The notes under the pieces: generated by a model | Seen by the model: the letters and a program-made list of their open reading frames with translations, nothing else | Databases searched by the model: none | What the model was told of the DNA's origin: nothing | Assembly: GCA_001910725.1 (NCBI GenBank) | Contig: MJGA01000014.1 | Location: 310,001 to 374,000, forward strand | Length of the DNA: 64,000 bases | Origin: Phanerodontia chrysosporium | Taxonomy: Eukaryota > Basidiomycota > Agaricomycetes > Polyporales > Phanerochaetaceae | Direction of reading: 5' to 3' | In this document: piece after piece, positions 34,603 to 46,238 of the stretch | Layout: each line of letters begins with the position of its first letter | How positions within the stretch are numbered: position 1 is the first letter of the stretch | Translations under genes and position numbers: made by a program

Positions 34603-36327
34603 AACAGCAGCAACGGACACCACCCGAAGCTCGACGTCTTGTGGCGCGCTGTTGTGAGTATCGTGAGATACATCACCATCGACCCACGTGCCGTCGTCGA
34701 TGCTAAAGAATGTCGACGACACGGGGAACTTTCCCCGGGCGGGGTCAGTCGTGAACTGCATGCTCGTGAGCCCCGAAACCTCTGCGAGCGCGCCTGAGCT
34801 CAGCGCGTCTCCGTCCGCGAGCACGCGCGAACGGATCGCCGCCTCGCGCAGGTTGAGGAGTAGCCGTGCGGAGAGCATGGAGTGCAGAGAACGCTGTAGT
34901 CTGTGTGCAACGGTCAGGCGCATCACGGTGTTCGCGCAGGGGAGGACCTACGATGAAAGCAGATTGGCGTACTCGCGCTAGGAAGCGGTCAGAGTGAGAA
35001 CATGCATAGATGTAGATGGCGGCTCACCGGTGTCGTCAGCAGCACGACTACGTTCACGAGTGATATCGCTGATCGGCGAGAGATGAGCGTGTCAGAATAC
35101 CGGGCGTAGAACGGTGATATCATACCAAACAGATAGATGTAAAACAGGATCCCTGGCCGATCACGGGATTCAGCGATCATTTCGGGATCTACGGTGGGTA
35201 GAGGACTGACCATCGCGATAGAGTGATATCACCACTGGGGAGGTGCTCTTGCGAACTGAGGATAAGTCAGAACCGCGCAAAAGCATGGCGGTAACGGTAC
35301 CACATACATGAATATACCATTTTGATCACCGTGAGTGCGAGTACAACTGCGTACAACATGTCAGGGTCTGTCTACGCGTAGGAAACAAGTGAGACTTACT
35401 AGTCTCAAACACCATCAACAATACAAAGTCAATATAAAGCACGTTCCCACCCGCGACCGGCAAGCAGCCTTGCAGGAACGGCGATATGGACTGTGCGGGC
35501 AAGACTGGAATAGGCTGGTCAGGTTTTTTGCGCCCGTCGGAAGATACGACGAACTTGCATTTCAGCGACGTGAGGAACTCATTGAGAAAATATGAGTTGG
35601 CTATCCAGAGGCCGATGAAACCGGCAAAAAGGCCGAGGCCGATGCGCGCATCGCGCCCCCAGATTGCCCATGTTCGAATGATCAAAATGACTGAGATGAC
35701 AAGCCTGAGTTTCGAGGGTGCACAAGGTGGACACGGGACTCACGTTCGGCGATGCCTATGCCCCAGAGAAACATCCCTGTGCGAGATGTCAGCGGTGTAG
35801 GGAATTGGGGAAGCAGAGGGCGTACATCCTGTGACGTTGTACATTGACTTGCACATTCGTGTCGAAAGGTTGTGACCGACGTTGTCTACAGGGTGTAAGT
35901 GTTGGTCAAGAACTTGCAAAAGTGCCACGTACGGTACAGCACCATGGCAGAGTCGGCAAACACGGGGTAGCGAGTGAGGACGAAGAGAATCTTTGTAATG
36001 TTCCACTTGGCACCCCAGACGAGGCGAACCTCACGGTCGAGCGTGAGGAAGTAGTCGTACACCTGGGCAGACGATGAGACGGGCAGCAGAGCATGGGAGA
36101 GAGCGACACACACCAGCAGCGAGTATGCACAGACTGCAGTAGCTTGTCAGGACAGTCGGCATGTAGTCACATGCAACCGACACGCACCATCGAGATACTG
36201 CCCATGCCCACCGTCCCACTCGTCAGCACTCCTGATAACCTTGCCTCGCCTGGAATCAACTCACAGAATCAATCTGAAAGCGCTCTAGAGAGGCGACGAG
36301 CGCTGCCAGCTCCGCGGCGGACATGGA
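34603..36327 (-). CDS. DUF6533-domain integral membrane protein
   Basis: A multi-exon minus-strand gene. The diagnostic N-terminal DUF6533 block is clear: VYDYFLTLDREVRLVWGAKW, then ITKILFVLTRYPVFADSAMVLYR. Further exons encode helices: WMFLWGIGIAE, VILIIRTWAIWGRD, GLGLFAGFIGLWIANSYF, LYIDFVLLMVFET and SLVNVVVLLTTP. The C-terminal exon (34930-34603) reads MRLTVAHRLQRSLHSMLSARLLLNLREAA, the usual end of the last helix, then an acidic cytoplasmic tail. About seven membrane helices are expected. The family is large in agaricomycetes and has no known function. The first exon probably begins MSAAELAALVASLERF at 36327, but the phase into the next exon is not clean, so the 5' end is tentative. It lies within the ~8 kb enclosed by the inverted duplication, between P450-A and an RTA1-like gene in the same orientation. 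Confidence 0.75.
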
Positions 36328-37383
36328 CACAGCAAAGAAAGAGGATACTCGCGTCCGAGGTGGATGCCCGCTTTATGCGTCACGTCTGCAATAGAGTCTG
36401 GGCAGGCATGAGGGCTCCCAGGCTCAGGCTGGCGGCAGGCGTGGGGGAAGGGAAGGCGACCGAGGGCGGACACGACGGCCGCGTGGAGGCGTCAAAAGGC
36501 GGAGAAGGGCTGATGGCTGCTGAGACAAGCCGTTCGTAAACATCGGAGTGCTCCCCGCGGATATGGCAAAAAAGCAGAGGGGCTCGTTTCTCTTCCCGCG
36601 TGCTTCCGCGTGCTCCCCAGCCGCCCGAGACAGAACCAATCGTCCGGCCGCGGCCTCGAGGGGTTCCCACGCCCGCATGGGCCAGCATGGGCCGCGGTGG
36701 GGAGGGGCAAGACGAGCGAGGTGCGGACCGCCCGGGTCCCGTGTCTCGCCGGGCTCTGGGACGGGATCAAATCTTGCATTCGCGGGTGATAGAGACGGCG
36801 AACGCCTCGGAGGAGCAGCCAAGCCGACGGTGCGCCTTGTGCTGCATGGTTCGCAAGGGAGGCATCCAGGCAAGCTTGGCAGATGCGGACCTCCCGCGGT
36901 TTCGTTGGGGTTTGGCTGGCTTGGAAGTAGTCAGGCGCGATTCTGCGAGGCTGCTGAGACTGCGAAGGCGAGGGAGCGAGAATGCGGAAGCTGTGCTGCG
37001 TCGGACGGGTAACAAGCTGCTTCCAGGACTCGTGACATGCGAGCTCGAGGTCGACGAGTTGGGAGTGCGTTGCAAAGGTACGCGGGTTGCCTTCGTGGCG
37101 CGTTCCGGCTGCTGATCGCATCAGCTTACGTGCTCTGGAACGCTAACCCCGCGGCACCTGCCGCAACGCCACACAGCCTGTCGCTCTGCCACCTCCGCCT
37201 CAACATAGAAATCTACGATCAGAAGGCATATAATTAAGCATAGATATTGCAACCACAGGCTCTACGACGTCTCACACTTCGGCACGAGAAGATCAAGTCA
37301 TTTGTCATAAATCAGTCATCTAAGAGAGAAAGAAGCAACCATCAAGCCTCTATGTCGCCACACCACACTACACCCGCTGGTTC
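36328..37383. other. Gene-free GC-rich stretch
   Basis: About 1.05 kb between the DUF6533 gene and the RTA1-like gene. It is GC-rich, and frames up to 209 codons are open on both strands at once (36492-37121 minus; 36548-37012 plus) without motifs, so I call none. It should hold the DUF6533 promoter and the 3' end of the RTA1-like gene. Confidence 0.5.
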
Positions 37384-38766
37384 TCACACTTTTGGTTCCG
37401 TGACACTCACCCGCTTGGGTTCCCCTGAAACCATGCTCGGCCCTTCCTCGACGTCCGTGCTGCTCGCTGCGCCAACACTGCCTTCAGTGCGCTTCCGGCC
37501 CCAGGCCCTGCCGGGACCGAGCAGCACGCCAGGGTGGAAGATGTTGGTCGTGAACGTCGCCAGAGTGATCATCCCGCCGTCAAGCCAGTCTGCAGCGCCG
37601 ATCAACACGAGGGTAAACAAGCACGTAGTTGCAGGTCGCACGCACCAAAGTAACGCTCCGTGGAGATGATGCGCCCGTTCCAGCCGTCGGCGAGCTCGAT
37701 CACGCGGTAGATGGACCTGTACTCAAGTCAGCGGAGCGCCTGCGTGGGTTGTGTCCGTCCTGGGACGCACCGGATGAAAATGGCGAGGCTGCTCAGCGCG
37801 AGCCCGAAGAGCATGAGCTGCATGCGCTTGTCGAGCCCAGCGGTACTGCCTGACATGGCGCCAGCGCGCACGGGGCGGTCCTTCACATAACGCAGCACAA
37901 ACTCGGTCGCCAGGGCCATGTACACGGATATGGCGACTGCACAACCCCAAATGCGGTCGGTGAGGGAACGTCAGAGCAGCGGGTGTCACAACGCACCGAG
38001 CTGGAAGACGATGCCGCCGAGCATGATGTGCCCGCCCTGTGCTTTGTCTCAGCGGTCGTGACATCGATGGACAGACGAACGAACGCACAGACGAGGGGTC
38101 CTTCCCGTCAGTGTCTGCGCTCGACGCGACACCGCCGCCGGCGGCCTGGATGACCAATGCGATGATGTCCTGCGGAGGCGTCAGCGCGGCGTCCAACACC
38201 GGTCAGGCGCGACGTACGCATGCGAGGAACACGATGGTGTCTGCACAGAACGCCGTCAGCGGATGCAGTCAAGGAAAGGGCGGGACGAGCGCATACATGC
38301 TGTCGCGTTCAGCCGGCTGTACTGCTGGCCCAGCCGCCGGATGACCTCGCCGAGGACGATGAAGTTGGCGGCAAGGAGCGGTGTCGGCGCGATGATGGTG
38401 GCGCAGATCCTGCGCCAGGCGTACGTCGGCGAGAGTAGCGGTGACAGAGACATGGTGCACGTACTGGATCAAGAACGGTGTCTGCGCAAATACGTTTTGA
38501 CTGGACCACAGGCGTGCGCTCCACCCGAGGATCTCCCCGATCATGGCGAGCACCGCGGTAGGGAACATGAACCAGAGGCGGGTGTAGAGGGCCTCGATGA
38601 TGTGTAGGACTACGGTGTGCGCCGCTCGTCAGTGGCGGACAGATCGCAGAGTCAGTCGCGGCGTACTGCCTGAGATGCTGAATAGCACGACGAAGAGCGT
38701 GCATATCCAGAGGGTAGGTGTGTAATTGTACTGGTTATCTGAATGACGGAGGACGTCAGGAACCAT
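37384..38766 (-). CDS. RTA1-like lipid-translocating membrane protein
   Basis: Begins at 38766 with MVPDVLRHSDNQYNYTPTLW then ICTLFVVLFSIS, the first helix; later exons give FPTAVLAMIGEILGWSARLWSSQN, TPFLIQ, TIIAPTPLLAANFIVLGEVIRRLG, QDIIALVIQAAGGGVASS, GHIMLGGIVFQLG, VYMALATEFVLRYVKDRP, LDKRMQLMLFGLALSSLAIFIR and DGGMITLATFTTNIFHPGVLL. These blocks follow the RTA1 pattern in order (GEILGWSARLWS, PTPLLAANFI, QAAGGG, HIMLGGI, NIFHPG), with seven helices. RTA1/RSB1 proteins of yeast are linked to resistance to aminocholesterol drugs and export of sphingoid bases. The tail is short and polar. At least seven exons; inner exon limits are approximate. It sits between the DUF6533 protein and a 2-oxoglutarate oxygenase, all on the minus strand, in the segment bounded by inverted P450s. 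Confidence 0.82.
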
Positions 38767-40315
38767 AAAATAGACTGATTACAGCGCATATACCCACCGT
38801 CGTTGTTGCTCATCCCGAGTCAATGCACTGTACAATTCCGGCGTCACGGCAAGAGCAAGAAGGATTCCGACCCAACCGGGGGTGCCCCACGCGCATATTA
38901 TATGCAGCGTGCACAAGCGGCATGATACCCAGCGGCAATTAGGCGAACACTGCGCGCCCGAGGCAGACGACAATAACACGATGACACCGGGCCCTAGCTC
39001 GCAGCGCAAACGGCGGCCGCTCGCAGCGCGTCAGGAGGCGCCCGGTGGCGCAGCGCAGGCCTGCGACCGCCGCTGCCTCGAACGGCGAGGCCGCGGGCGA
39101 CCGCCGCCCGGAAACCTGGCGCCCCCTTGCGAGCGGGCGAGGCCCCCCCGCAGCGAGGCGCATCGCTCGCGGCGCGCCCGTCGTGCCGCTCGTGTGCTGA
39201 GCCAACCCCGCTTACGCACGCGCGCGGGCTGCGAGTCGTGCGCAGGAGACATTGTTCAGCAGCTGTGGGCGGGCGCGAGCGATGGGATGGGAGCGCGTGG
39301 GCGCAGCGAGGTGCGTGAAGGGGCTGCTACGTGCTGTGAATTTGCGTTCGCGTGGGGTGGTGTGGGCTTCAGACAGTCCGATGTCATCGCATGAGCGGAA
39401 CGAGCGTAGTTCGTGTGATTGGGGTCGGCAACCTGGTGAGGTCGGCTTTTCATGAGCTTCGTGGCAGCGCTCTCCCAGAAAGCCCGTGGCGTTTTCTGGT
39501 GATATGCGCACCATTTCCTGACTCGCCATAACTATCACAATATCTCTGCGTCTGTGATCCTCTGGCAGGGCTGCTCTGACCAGTTCGACATGAACTTGTG
39601 AAGATAGGGTAGCGCCTCCGCGAAGGCCGACTTGCTGGTCCTGTACACACCTTGAGCCAGAAAAGGGGGGATCTCGCAGTAGGCGGGTCTGCATAGCACT
39701 GCAAAGCAGGCTGGCTAGGTGACCAAACAGACGTCACGTAGGCTCACTTGGCGAGCACACTGCAAAGCGAATCTGTGCACAGGTCTCGTTAGGGGGCACA
39801 GCTCGAGACCTGCGCATTGATACGCAGTAAGGCAATGATATCAGAGTACAATGCTCAGGATAACTCACAGCCACGTACTCCCGCCTCCTCCAACGAACTT
39901 TGCACACGAAATTCGCTGCGACTCGGGCGGCAGATTGTACTGCGGACGGTATGCACCGCATCGAGTGTCTCTAGTGCATAGCGCAAGACTGTGCCAAGAG
40001 ATGGTGCACTTTGGAGGATGCGTACGGAGGCGAAAACTATGTTTGTCGCAGTAAGAGTTGAACGTCGCTCGTTGAAAGCAAACGCTCGGCGGTGTCGCCC
40101 GAGGGAAAAGCGCATCAGCGCCACGAAGCGCATCGTCTTACCAAAAACAGGCTGGCGCATCACATCCCGCGATAAGATGACCACGTGGTTATCAGCTCAG
40201 CCGGCGGCGAGCGCAACTCGGAAACACTAACAAGGTGCATGCAGCATGCTCGGATTTCAGTCCTATGGGGTTTACTCGGACACTACCCATTGACACGTAG
40301 TGTCCGACGACCAAG
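38767..40315. other. Gene-free stretch with a GC-rich block
   Basis: About 1.55 kb. From 39000 to 39340 the DNA is strongly GC/CpG-rich and opens frames on both strands (up to 170 codons) without motifs. The remainder, 39360-40315, has short frames only. No RNA gene, transposon end or repeat recognised. Confidence 0.5.
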
Positions 40316-41602
40316 CTAAAGGGACCCCAGCGACGTGCCATACGTCGCAGCCAGCCGACCATGGATGTACTCCCTGGTGGTCACCGGCGCATACTTCGCC
40401 TCTTCCCCGCAATTTGGCAGACAAGAGATGACGGTGTCAAAGTTGGGGTTGCAGAAGAAGGCGATGGAGCGTCTGAGGGGCGTGACGCCTTCCGTTGTCT
40501 CAGCCTTCGTCCCGGCCGGTGCGACCACACGATGCACTGTCGAACGGAGGACGTCGTTGCTCCAGCGCGCAAGGAGGTCCCCGGCGTTGACTACGATGGT
40601 ACCGGCCTGCATTGCGTGTGAGATCGGAAGAAGCTGATGTAGGAATGGGACTCACGATGGGCACGACAGGCTGGAACTCTCCCGTCTGAGGGTTCTGGAC
40701 CTCAAGGCCGCCAACCTAGTGCGGGTGAGAAACGAAGGTGACATGACATCGTCGGTGTACCCACAGAGTCCTAGAACAACAACGTCACAGTTCCGTAGTC
40801 GGAATGTGCGCCGATGCGTGCTTGGCCGCCCTTGGTGAGGAGCTCTGTGTTGATAGGCGGGTACGAGACCAGGCGGAGGTTGTGGCACTGCTCATCCACG
40901 AGCCTGTCGAAGAATGTCTCCTCGAGCCCGAGGCCAAGTGCAACCGCGCGTAGCACCTGGACGTGCAGGGCATGACACGTCTGGTAGAACGCCATCATTG
41001 TCTGTTTGAACCCTGGCACGTCGTCCTCCTCCGGCCAGTGGTTCTTCCATGCGGGGTCCCAGTCGCGCCCAATCTCCATGCTCTCCTTGTAGTCTGCCGG
41101 TTGCGCACATTCTGCTGCAATCTGTGTGGCAGTGGCAGAGTGGGCGGCGCGACGTTGTCGGCCGACAGCAACGTAGCCGCGGTTTGCACGGGGGTCCACC
41201 CACTTCAGTGTGTCCTGGCCAAGGTGTCAGACCAGCCCCTTGAGAGCGTTCCCTGGCAGCGTCCCACCTTCGTCTCTGCTGGCAGGCTAAAGAAGGCGGC
41301 GCTCTGCAGAACAAACGTGAGAGGCATGCAGCGTCACGGTTGATGCACGGCACACCTGTAAGAACACATCCGACACCGTGCTCTCCGAGATTCCATGATT
41401 CTTCAGATAGATGAAGCCTACGTCCTTGAAGCCTGCGACGACGGCTCGCGCCGTCTTCTGCTTCTCGGACGCGTCTGTTGCGTGCAGGTAGGCGCCAAAG
41501 TCAATGAGAGGTATTGTCAAATGCTGCTCCTGTGGTGTAGGACCTGTTAGCATAGCGGAGTGCAGCGCGACGGCGACGGCTGACCTTGAGATTTCCGTTC
41601 AT
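40316..41602 (-). CDS. 2-oxoglutarate/Fe(II)-dependent oxygenase (isopenicillin-N-synthase fold), with an in-frame stop
   Basis: Enzymes of this fold use Fe(II), 2-oxoglutarate and O2 to oxidise small metabolites. The start at 41602 gives a mini-exon, MNGNLK, then EQHLTIPLIDFGAYLHATD and FKDVGFIYLKNHGIS, the typical N-terminus. SLPAETK is spliced to DTLKWVDPRANRGYVAVGRQ, then YKESMEIGRDWDP and GLEETFFDRLVDEQCHNLRLVSYPP. The iron ligands His and Asp are in GAHSDYGTVTLLF; GDLLARWSNDVLRSTVHRVV supplies the third His, and PLRRSIAFFCNP the Arg that binds 2-oxoglutarate. Just after VTLLF the frame meets TAG at 40771-40773, where CAG (Gln, as in F-Q-D) would be expected; no intron can remove it. The product would then end before the third His. 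It could be a nonsense allele or a base error. Its place among P450, RTA1-like and DUF6533 genes suggests small-molecule metabolism. Confidence 0.8.
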
Positions 41603-42305
41603 GATGGACGTGTGCGATACAGTGCGAGCGAAAACTCGAGAGGCGACTCGGTTGCCTCATATATGCGGTGATATTGCGTCCGCGATGCCCCCATGAGAGT
41701 GCACCGCAGTGAAGAGAAGCGAGTCTGGCCTATAGGGATGACGGGAGCTTGAAATCGACCCTCTGTCTCTCGGTAACTCTCGCAAAGGGGGTGATAGGCG
41801 CCATACTCCTACCGCCGACGTCAATGGCCCTCTTGCTTGACCTCCACAAGTTTGCGATACGTGGTCTGCGAGATGCCTCTACATAGGTGACTGCTTGGTT
41901 TGACATTACGCGTATGAGCAACCTTTGTTCTGCCTTGGGACTTTTCAAGACGCAGAACGCACGATATCATACTATCAGGCTCTGCATTGTAGACTTGGCA
42001 AGCTTGCGAGTCCCGGTTAGCTTATAGCGCGTAGAGCGAGATAGCCTTGCGCAAGTGGAGCGCAGATGGCTGCTTGACTGCACAGCTCTCCCCCTGGCAA
42101 AGGACCCGGACTCTTCTGATCATTTCCCACGACCCACAACGCACACTGTCTGATCGCGAAGACGTCGACTCCGCGCGCTGCGATCTTCCTTTGAGCGCGA
42201 TGCCAGCAAAAGAGACGTCGACCACATGGGAGACCACCAAGGCTCGTGTTTATCGCCTTGGCGCTATAAAGGCGACCTGCTCGTGCTGACGTCCCGCGCG
42301 TCGCG
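41603..42305. other. Divergent promoter region of oxygenase and P450-B
   Basis: About 700 bases between two divergently read genes. A TATA-like CATATATG lies near 41660 on the oxygenase side (about 60 bases before its ATG), and TATAAA at 42265-42270 on the P450-B side. No gene inside. Confidence 0.5.
42265..42270 (+). promoter_or_regulatory. TATA box of P450-B
   Basis: TATAAA in a GGCGCTATAAAGGCG context, 36 bases before the start codon at 42306. This leaves a very short 5' untranslated region but is a plausible core promoter. Confidence 0.6.
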
Positions 42306-44663
42306 ATGGAGCTGCATCCCCGCCAGTACCGCCTGCGTTTCCTGCTCGACGTCCTCCGCGCCATCGTCTGGCCCCAGCTCGTCTTTAACGCGGCGCTGTA
42401 TCTTGCAGGGTTCCATCCCGGGGCATTCTTGCGCGTCGTGGCATCGGTGCTGGCCGTCCCTCTCCTGGGCACCGTGCGCACCGCAATCTCCCAGCGTCGG
42501 AACAAGATACAAGCGGGTACGTTCTCTGACTGCTTGAGCCAGCATCCCTCGTAGCATTACTGACACCTTGCTAGCTGCCCTTGGTGCAAAGGAGGTGCCC
42601 TGTGTCCGCGGAAAATGGCCAGGGAATCTGGACATCGTCCTCGGCTTTGTACGCTCGCTCAAGGAGGCATATCTGATGCAATTCCTGGATGATCTCTTCC
42701 GCGAGTACGATTGCAAGACGCTGAATATGCGGCTGCTCTGGGAAGATCAGGTGCGCGGTTATGACTGGTTTGAATTTTGGTGTGCTTATATATCTTATTA
42801 GATTTGGACCATAGACGAAGCCCACGTGAGATATATGCTCGCAGGGCCAGGGTTCGAATGGTTCCACAAGGGGTATTATTGGCAGGAGAGAATGTAATTC
42901 TTTCAAGGAGGGACTGCCTGAAGGTGCCATACTGACAAGAATCCTCAGGGAGAGCTTCCTAGGAAACGGTATCTTTAACAGGTGGGCTATAGTTCTTGAT
43001 AGTATAACCTGCAAACGCTCATTCTCGCTAGAGATAAAGCAGAGTGGCAATCGGTAGGGACACGCACCCGCAGTACCATTGTGCGGTGCTCAATTTTTGC
43101 CTTTAGCAACGCGCAATCGCTCGCCCATGGTTCGTCAAGGACCGCATTTCGGACCTGAACATTTTCGACCGGCACACGACTACGACGCTCGCGCTCATCT
43201 CGGAATTTGTGGATAGACGCGAGGCATTCGACGCACAGGACCTCTTTGCGCGCTTCACACTCGATTCTGCAAGCGAGTTCCTATTCGGGCGGTGTCTCGA
43301 CACGTTGCACGGCACACTTCCCGTCGCGGGACGAGCAAAGATGGGCCCGAAGGGCACGGCTATCGAGGACGCGTTCGGCTCCTTCGCTAGAGCGTTCGAG
43401 GTGCGCTGCGCTCCCTTGTTCGGTTGCCCTTCAGAAGCTGACCGACAGTGACTGCAGGATGTGCAGGTGCAGATCGCGCGCCGCACGCGCATCGGCAAGC
43501 CCTGGCCGCTGTTCGAGCTCTTCACAGACAAGACCGCGCCTAGCGTAGCGGTCATCCACGATTGGCTGCGCCCGATCGTTCACGAAGCCCTTGCGAAGAA
43601 GTCTGCCGCATCTGCCGAGAAAGAATCAGGCGAAGATAGTACATTTCTGTCCCACCTTGCGAACAGCACGGATGGTGAGCAAACACATCCATGAGGAGAC
43701 GATAACGCCGTGCTCATGTACTTTGGTGGCAGACCCGCAGGACATTGCATACTCGGTGTTGAATATGCTGCTTGCAGGCCGAGACACGGTACGCCCCTTG
43801 TAGTGAGATGCTACTGTGCTGAAACTCGCGCCAGACCGCCTCTGTTCTGTCGTTCGTGGTCTACTTCCTGGCGTTGCATCCGCATGTGACGGAGAAGCTT
43901 CGTGCCGAGATCCTGCAGGCGTACGGCGCCGACGGCCGCCCCTCTGTGGAGGACATGAAGGACCTCAAATACCGTGCGGACCATCCCCTGCCTCGCACAT
44001 TCTGCCCTATCTGACCCGCGGCGACAGTGCGCGCCGTGTTGAACGAGACGATGCGCCTCTTCCCGCCGGTGCCGATGAACCTGCGCCTCTCGGACGGCCA
44101 ACCGCGCGTATTTCCTGCGTCAGGAAGCGCGCCGAAGTACTACGTGCCGCCGCGCACGGTCATCCTCTACAGCATCTTCCTCGTCCAGCGACGCACGGAC
44201 CTCTGGGGCGCGGACGCCCTGGAGTTCCGGCCCGAGCGCTGGCTCGAGCCCGCGACGGCGCGGCTCCTGGCAGACCATCCGTTTGCGTTCACGCCCTTCC
44301 ACGCCGGTCCACGGCTCGTGAGTCTCCGTTTTTTCCCTGCTACGCCGGGCGCGGCCTACCGCTGACACCTACGCGTAGTGCCTCGGCCAGAACTTTGCGT
44401 ACAACGAAATGACGTTCTTCGTCGTCCGTCTGCTGCAGCGCGTGTCCGGTTTCGAGCTGGCACCCGACGCGCAGCCCGAAGGCTCGCTCCCGCCCGCGCG
44501 ATGGAAGTACGGTGAGGGACGCCAGGCGGTCGAGAAAATCTGGCCGGCGAGTTCTGTGACGACGTTCATCAAGGTGAGTTTGGCTTCGATGCCATGCTGT
44601 AGAGAGAGATGGCTGAAGCGTCGCCGGCAGGGTGGCTTGTGGGTGAGAGCTATCCCTGCGTGA
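42306..44663 (+). CDS. Cytochrome P450 monooxygenase B, CYP63-like
   Basis: Intact-looking inverted twin of P450-A. Exon 1 (42306-42516) encodes an N-terminal hydrophobic anchor: MELHPRQYRLRFLLDVLRA, then VFNAALYLAG and VVASVLAVPLLGTVRT. Later exons give VPCVRGKWPGNLDIVLGFVR, FLGNGIFNR, AIARPWFVKDRISDLNIFDRH, LNMLLAGRDTTASVLSF (oxygen-binding I-helix, AGRDT), LRAVLNETMRLFPPVPMN (ExxR), LEFRPERWLEP, and FHAGPRL joined to CLGQNFAYNEMTFF, with the heme-ligating Cys. The frame is continuous across every junction I checked, for example KY-LRAVLN over 43980-44028. About ten exons with introns of about 50 nt. An ER-membrane monooxygenase acting on hydrophobic compounds is expected from the CYP63/CYP52 likeness; the substrate is unknown. 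The last residues (KVSLASMPCC onward) may be read-through of a further intron. Confidence 0.88.
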
Positions 44664-45106
44664 TCGACGATCGTGCAGTCTGCGTTTCTGGTGGGTTGGT
44701 TGCACGCACCCGTCTGGAATGTTCTGGATGAGGAATGCGTACGGGCTGCAGATGGTTCGGTCGTCTCAGACAGATTTTTATCATTATGTGTACATGACTG
44801 AACGTGGGTCTCCGCTGCTTCTTGTAAAGCATCTCAAGGCTTCATAGTGTTTGAGGAATGGCTGAGAACTTACAGCGCACGAATCGCTGCGATACCTGGT
44901 CGTATGGCCCACCTCACTGATCATGGCACTTCTCAGTATCCGATGTAGTCAGGGAACACTTATACACCCTCAGCATGACCCATTCAGCTATTAAGCTATA
45001 GCGCATGTTCCAAGTGGATCTTAAGCAAGACTACACATCACTTCAGCGACCCCACACATGTCTTCTGAGTATCGTTTTTTCGTTAAACGGGTGCTCGTAA
45101 CGTCAT
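44664..45106. other. Intergenic, tail-to-tail
   Basis: About 440 bases between the 3' ends of P450-B and F-box-like gene F. AT-rich, no gene or repeat noticed. Confidence 0.5.
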
Positions 45107-46238
45107 TCAGTCAGCAGCAAAATCACTGGCACTACCAGCATACTTCGCAAAATGGTTGCCCATGTCCTCTGGTAACTCCTTGCGTGAAAATTCGCACTCA
45201 ACGGCTGCTCCAGAATGATCATGGCCCACGATGTTAAGACCTTTCCAACGGCTAAAGATGAAGAATAAGACTCTGAGAAGCGTCACGCGAGAGACCATGC
45301 ACATACCAGATCTGAAACCAGGATCCGACTGTGGATGTCGCATAAAGAATGTCACTGTACGTCCATGTTGATGGGAAAGTCGTCGGCTCAGCAAGGTCGT
45401 ACAACTGGTCGCATGTCATTCTTTGGCCAAGGCTGTCCCAGTAAATAGCTCTTCAGTGGCGCTTACTACGAGTACGGAGTGCTTACAGCCCAGCCAGCGT
45501 GGTGAGAACGTCCCATACTGTGATGCCGCCCACGTGAGTGACCTCCAGGTTCTGACCCTCGAGCCGCAGACTGTTGTAGATTTGGGGCTCAAGTATGGTC
45601 ATCCTGGCGAGAGGCGGTAATGTTGCGAACGACCGCAATGCGATAGGATGGTGCCCGATCAAATCCTTTCTGTTCCAAGTGTCAAGGATTTCTGCGTGTT
45701 CAAGAAAAGCACATTGCAATATTTGCGCCGAGATATCGTCGTCTAGCAGCCAGGGATTGGGAAAATCGTTGTGGAACTCGATATATGCGAAGATTGTGTT
45801 CGCTGTGTACGCATCCGTTCGATGGAAAGTATCGAGCTCAACAAGGTCCCAGTCTGGTAAGACCTCCTTGGCTCGCAACATCGCCGTGCCTGAGGTACGT
45901 TAGCACCGCGTCCGCATGCGCTCGGGGCGGCACTTACGGCATTCCTTCAATTTGGTCATCCCACACGCCACGTACATGCATGTCCAGGCGTGCTGTGCAC
46001 ACACGAGTGCAACGTTACGCCAGTACTCTTCCCTGTCGTGCTCCAGACGCGAGAGACCGAGTCCGCTAGCACATACAGCGCGCCGCCAGAGCCCGTCTGG
46101 AACTGTGCGCCCCTCGTAGCATGCGAAGGTACGCGTGCAAAGACGTAGGTAGCAGACGTGCGCAAGAAAGTCGTATGGATCGATGTAGTCGCGGACGAGA
46201 GCCAGCAATTCGTTCGGCCAGTCGAGCAGCGAGGGCAT
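45107..46238 (-). CDS. F-box-like family member F, intact
   Basis: Best-preserved family member in the right arm. Four exons, 46238-45938, 45889-45487, 45420-45307 and 45251-45107, all with GT-AG introns and kept phase, give 320 residues. It begins MPSLLDWPNELLALVRDYIDPYDFL then AHVCYLRLCTRTFACY (F-box-like helices). GLGLSRLEHDREEYWRNVALVCAQHAWTC holds the family's Cys/His signature, followed by YVACGMTKLKEC. Exon 2 carries LIGHHPIALRSFATLPPLARM and GGITVWDVLTTLAGL, exon 3 PSTWTYSDILYATSTVGSWFQ, and exon 4 RWKGLNIVGHD and CEFSRKELPEDMGNHFAKY. It served as the template for reading the damaged copies. The function is unproven: possibly a Skp1-binding adaptor, but the conserved Cys/His spots hint at a metal site not usual for F-box proteins. 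Its 5' flank is the module also found at 29830-31288. Confidence 0.8.

Noticed and set aside
36492..37121. Minus-strand 209-codon frame between the DUF6533 and RTA1-like genes
   Set aside because: Overlapped by a 154-codon plus frame in the same GC-rich DNA; no motif or splice context.
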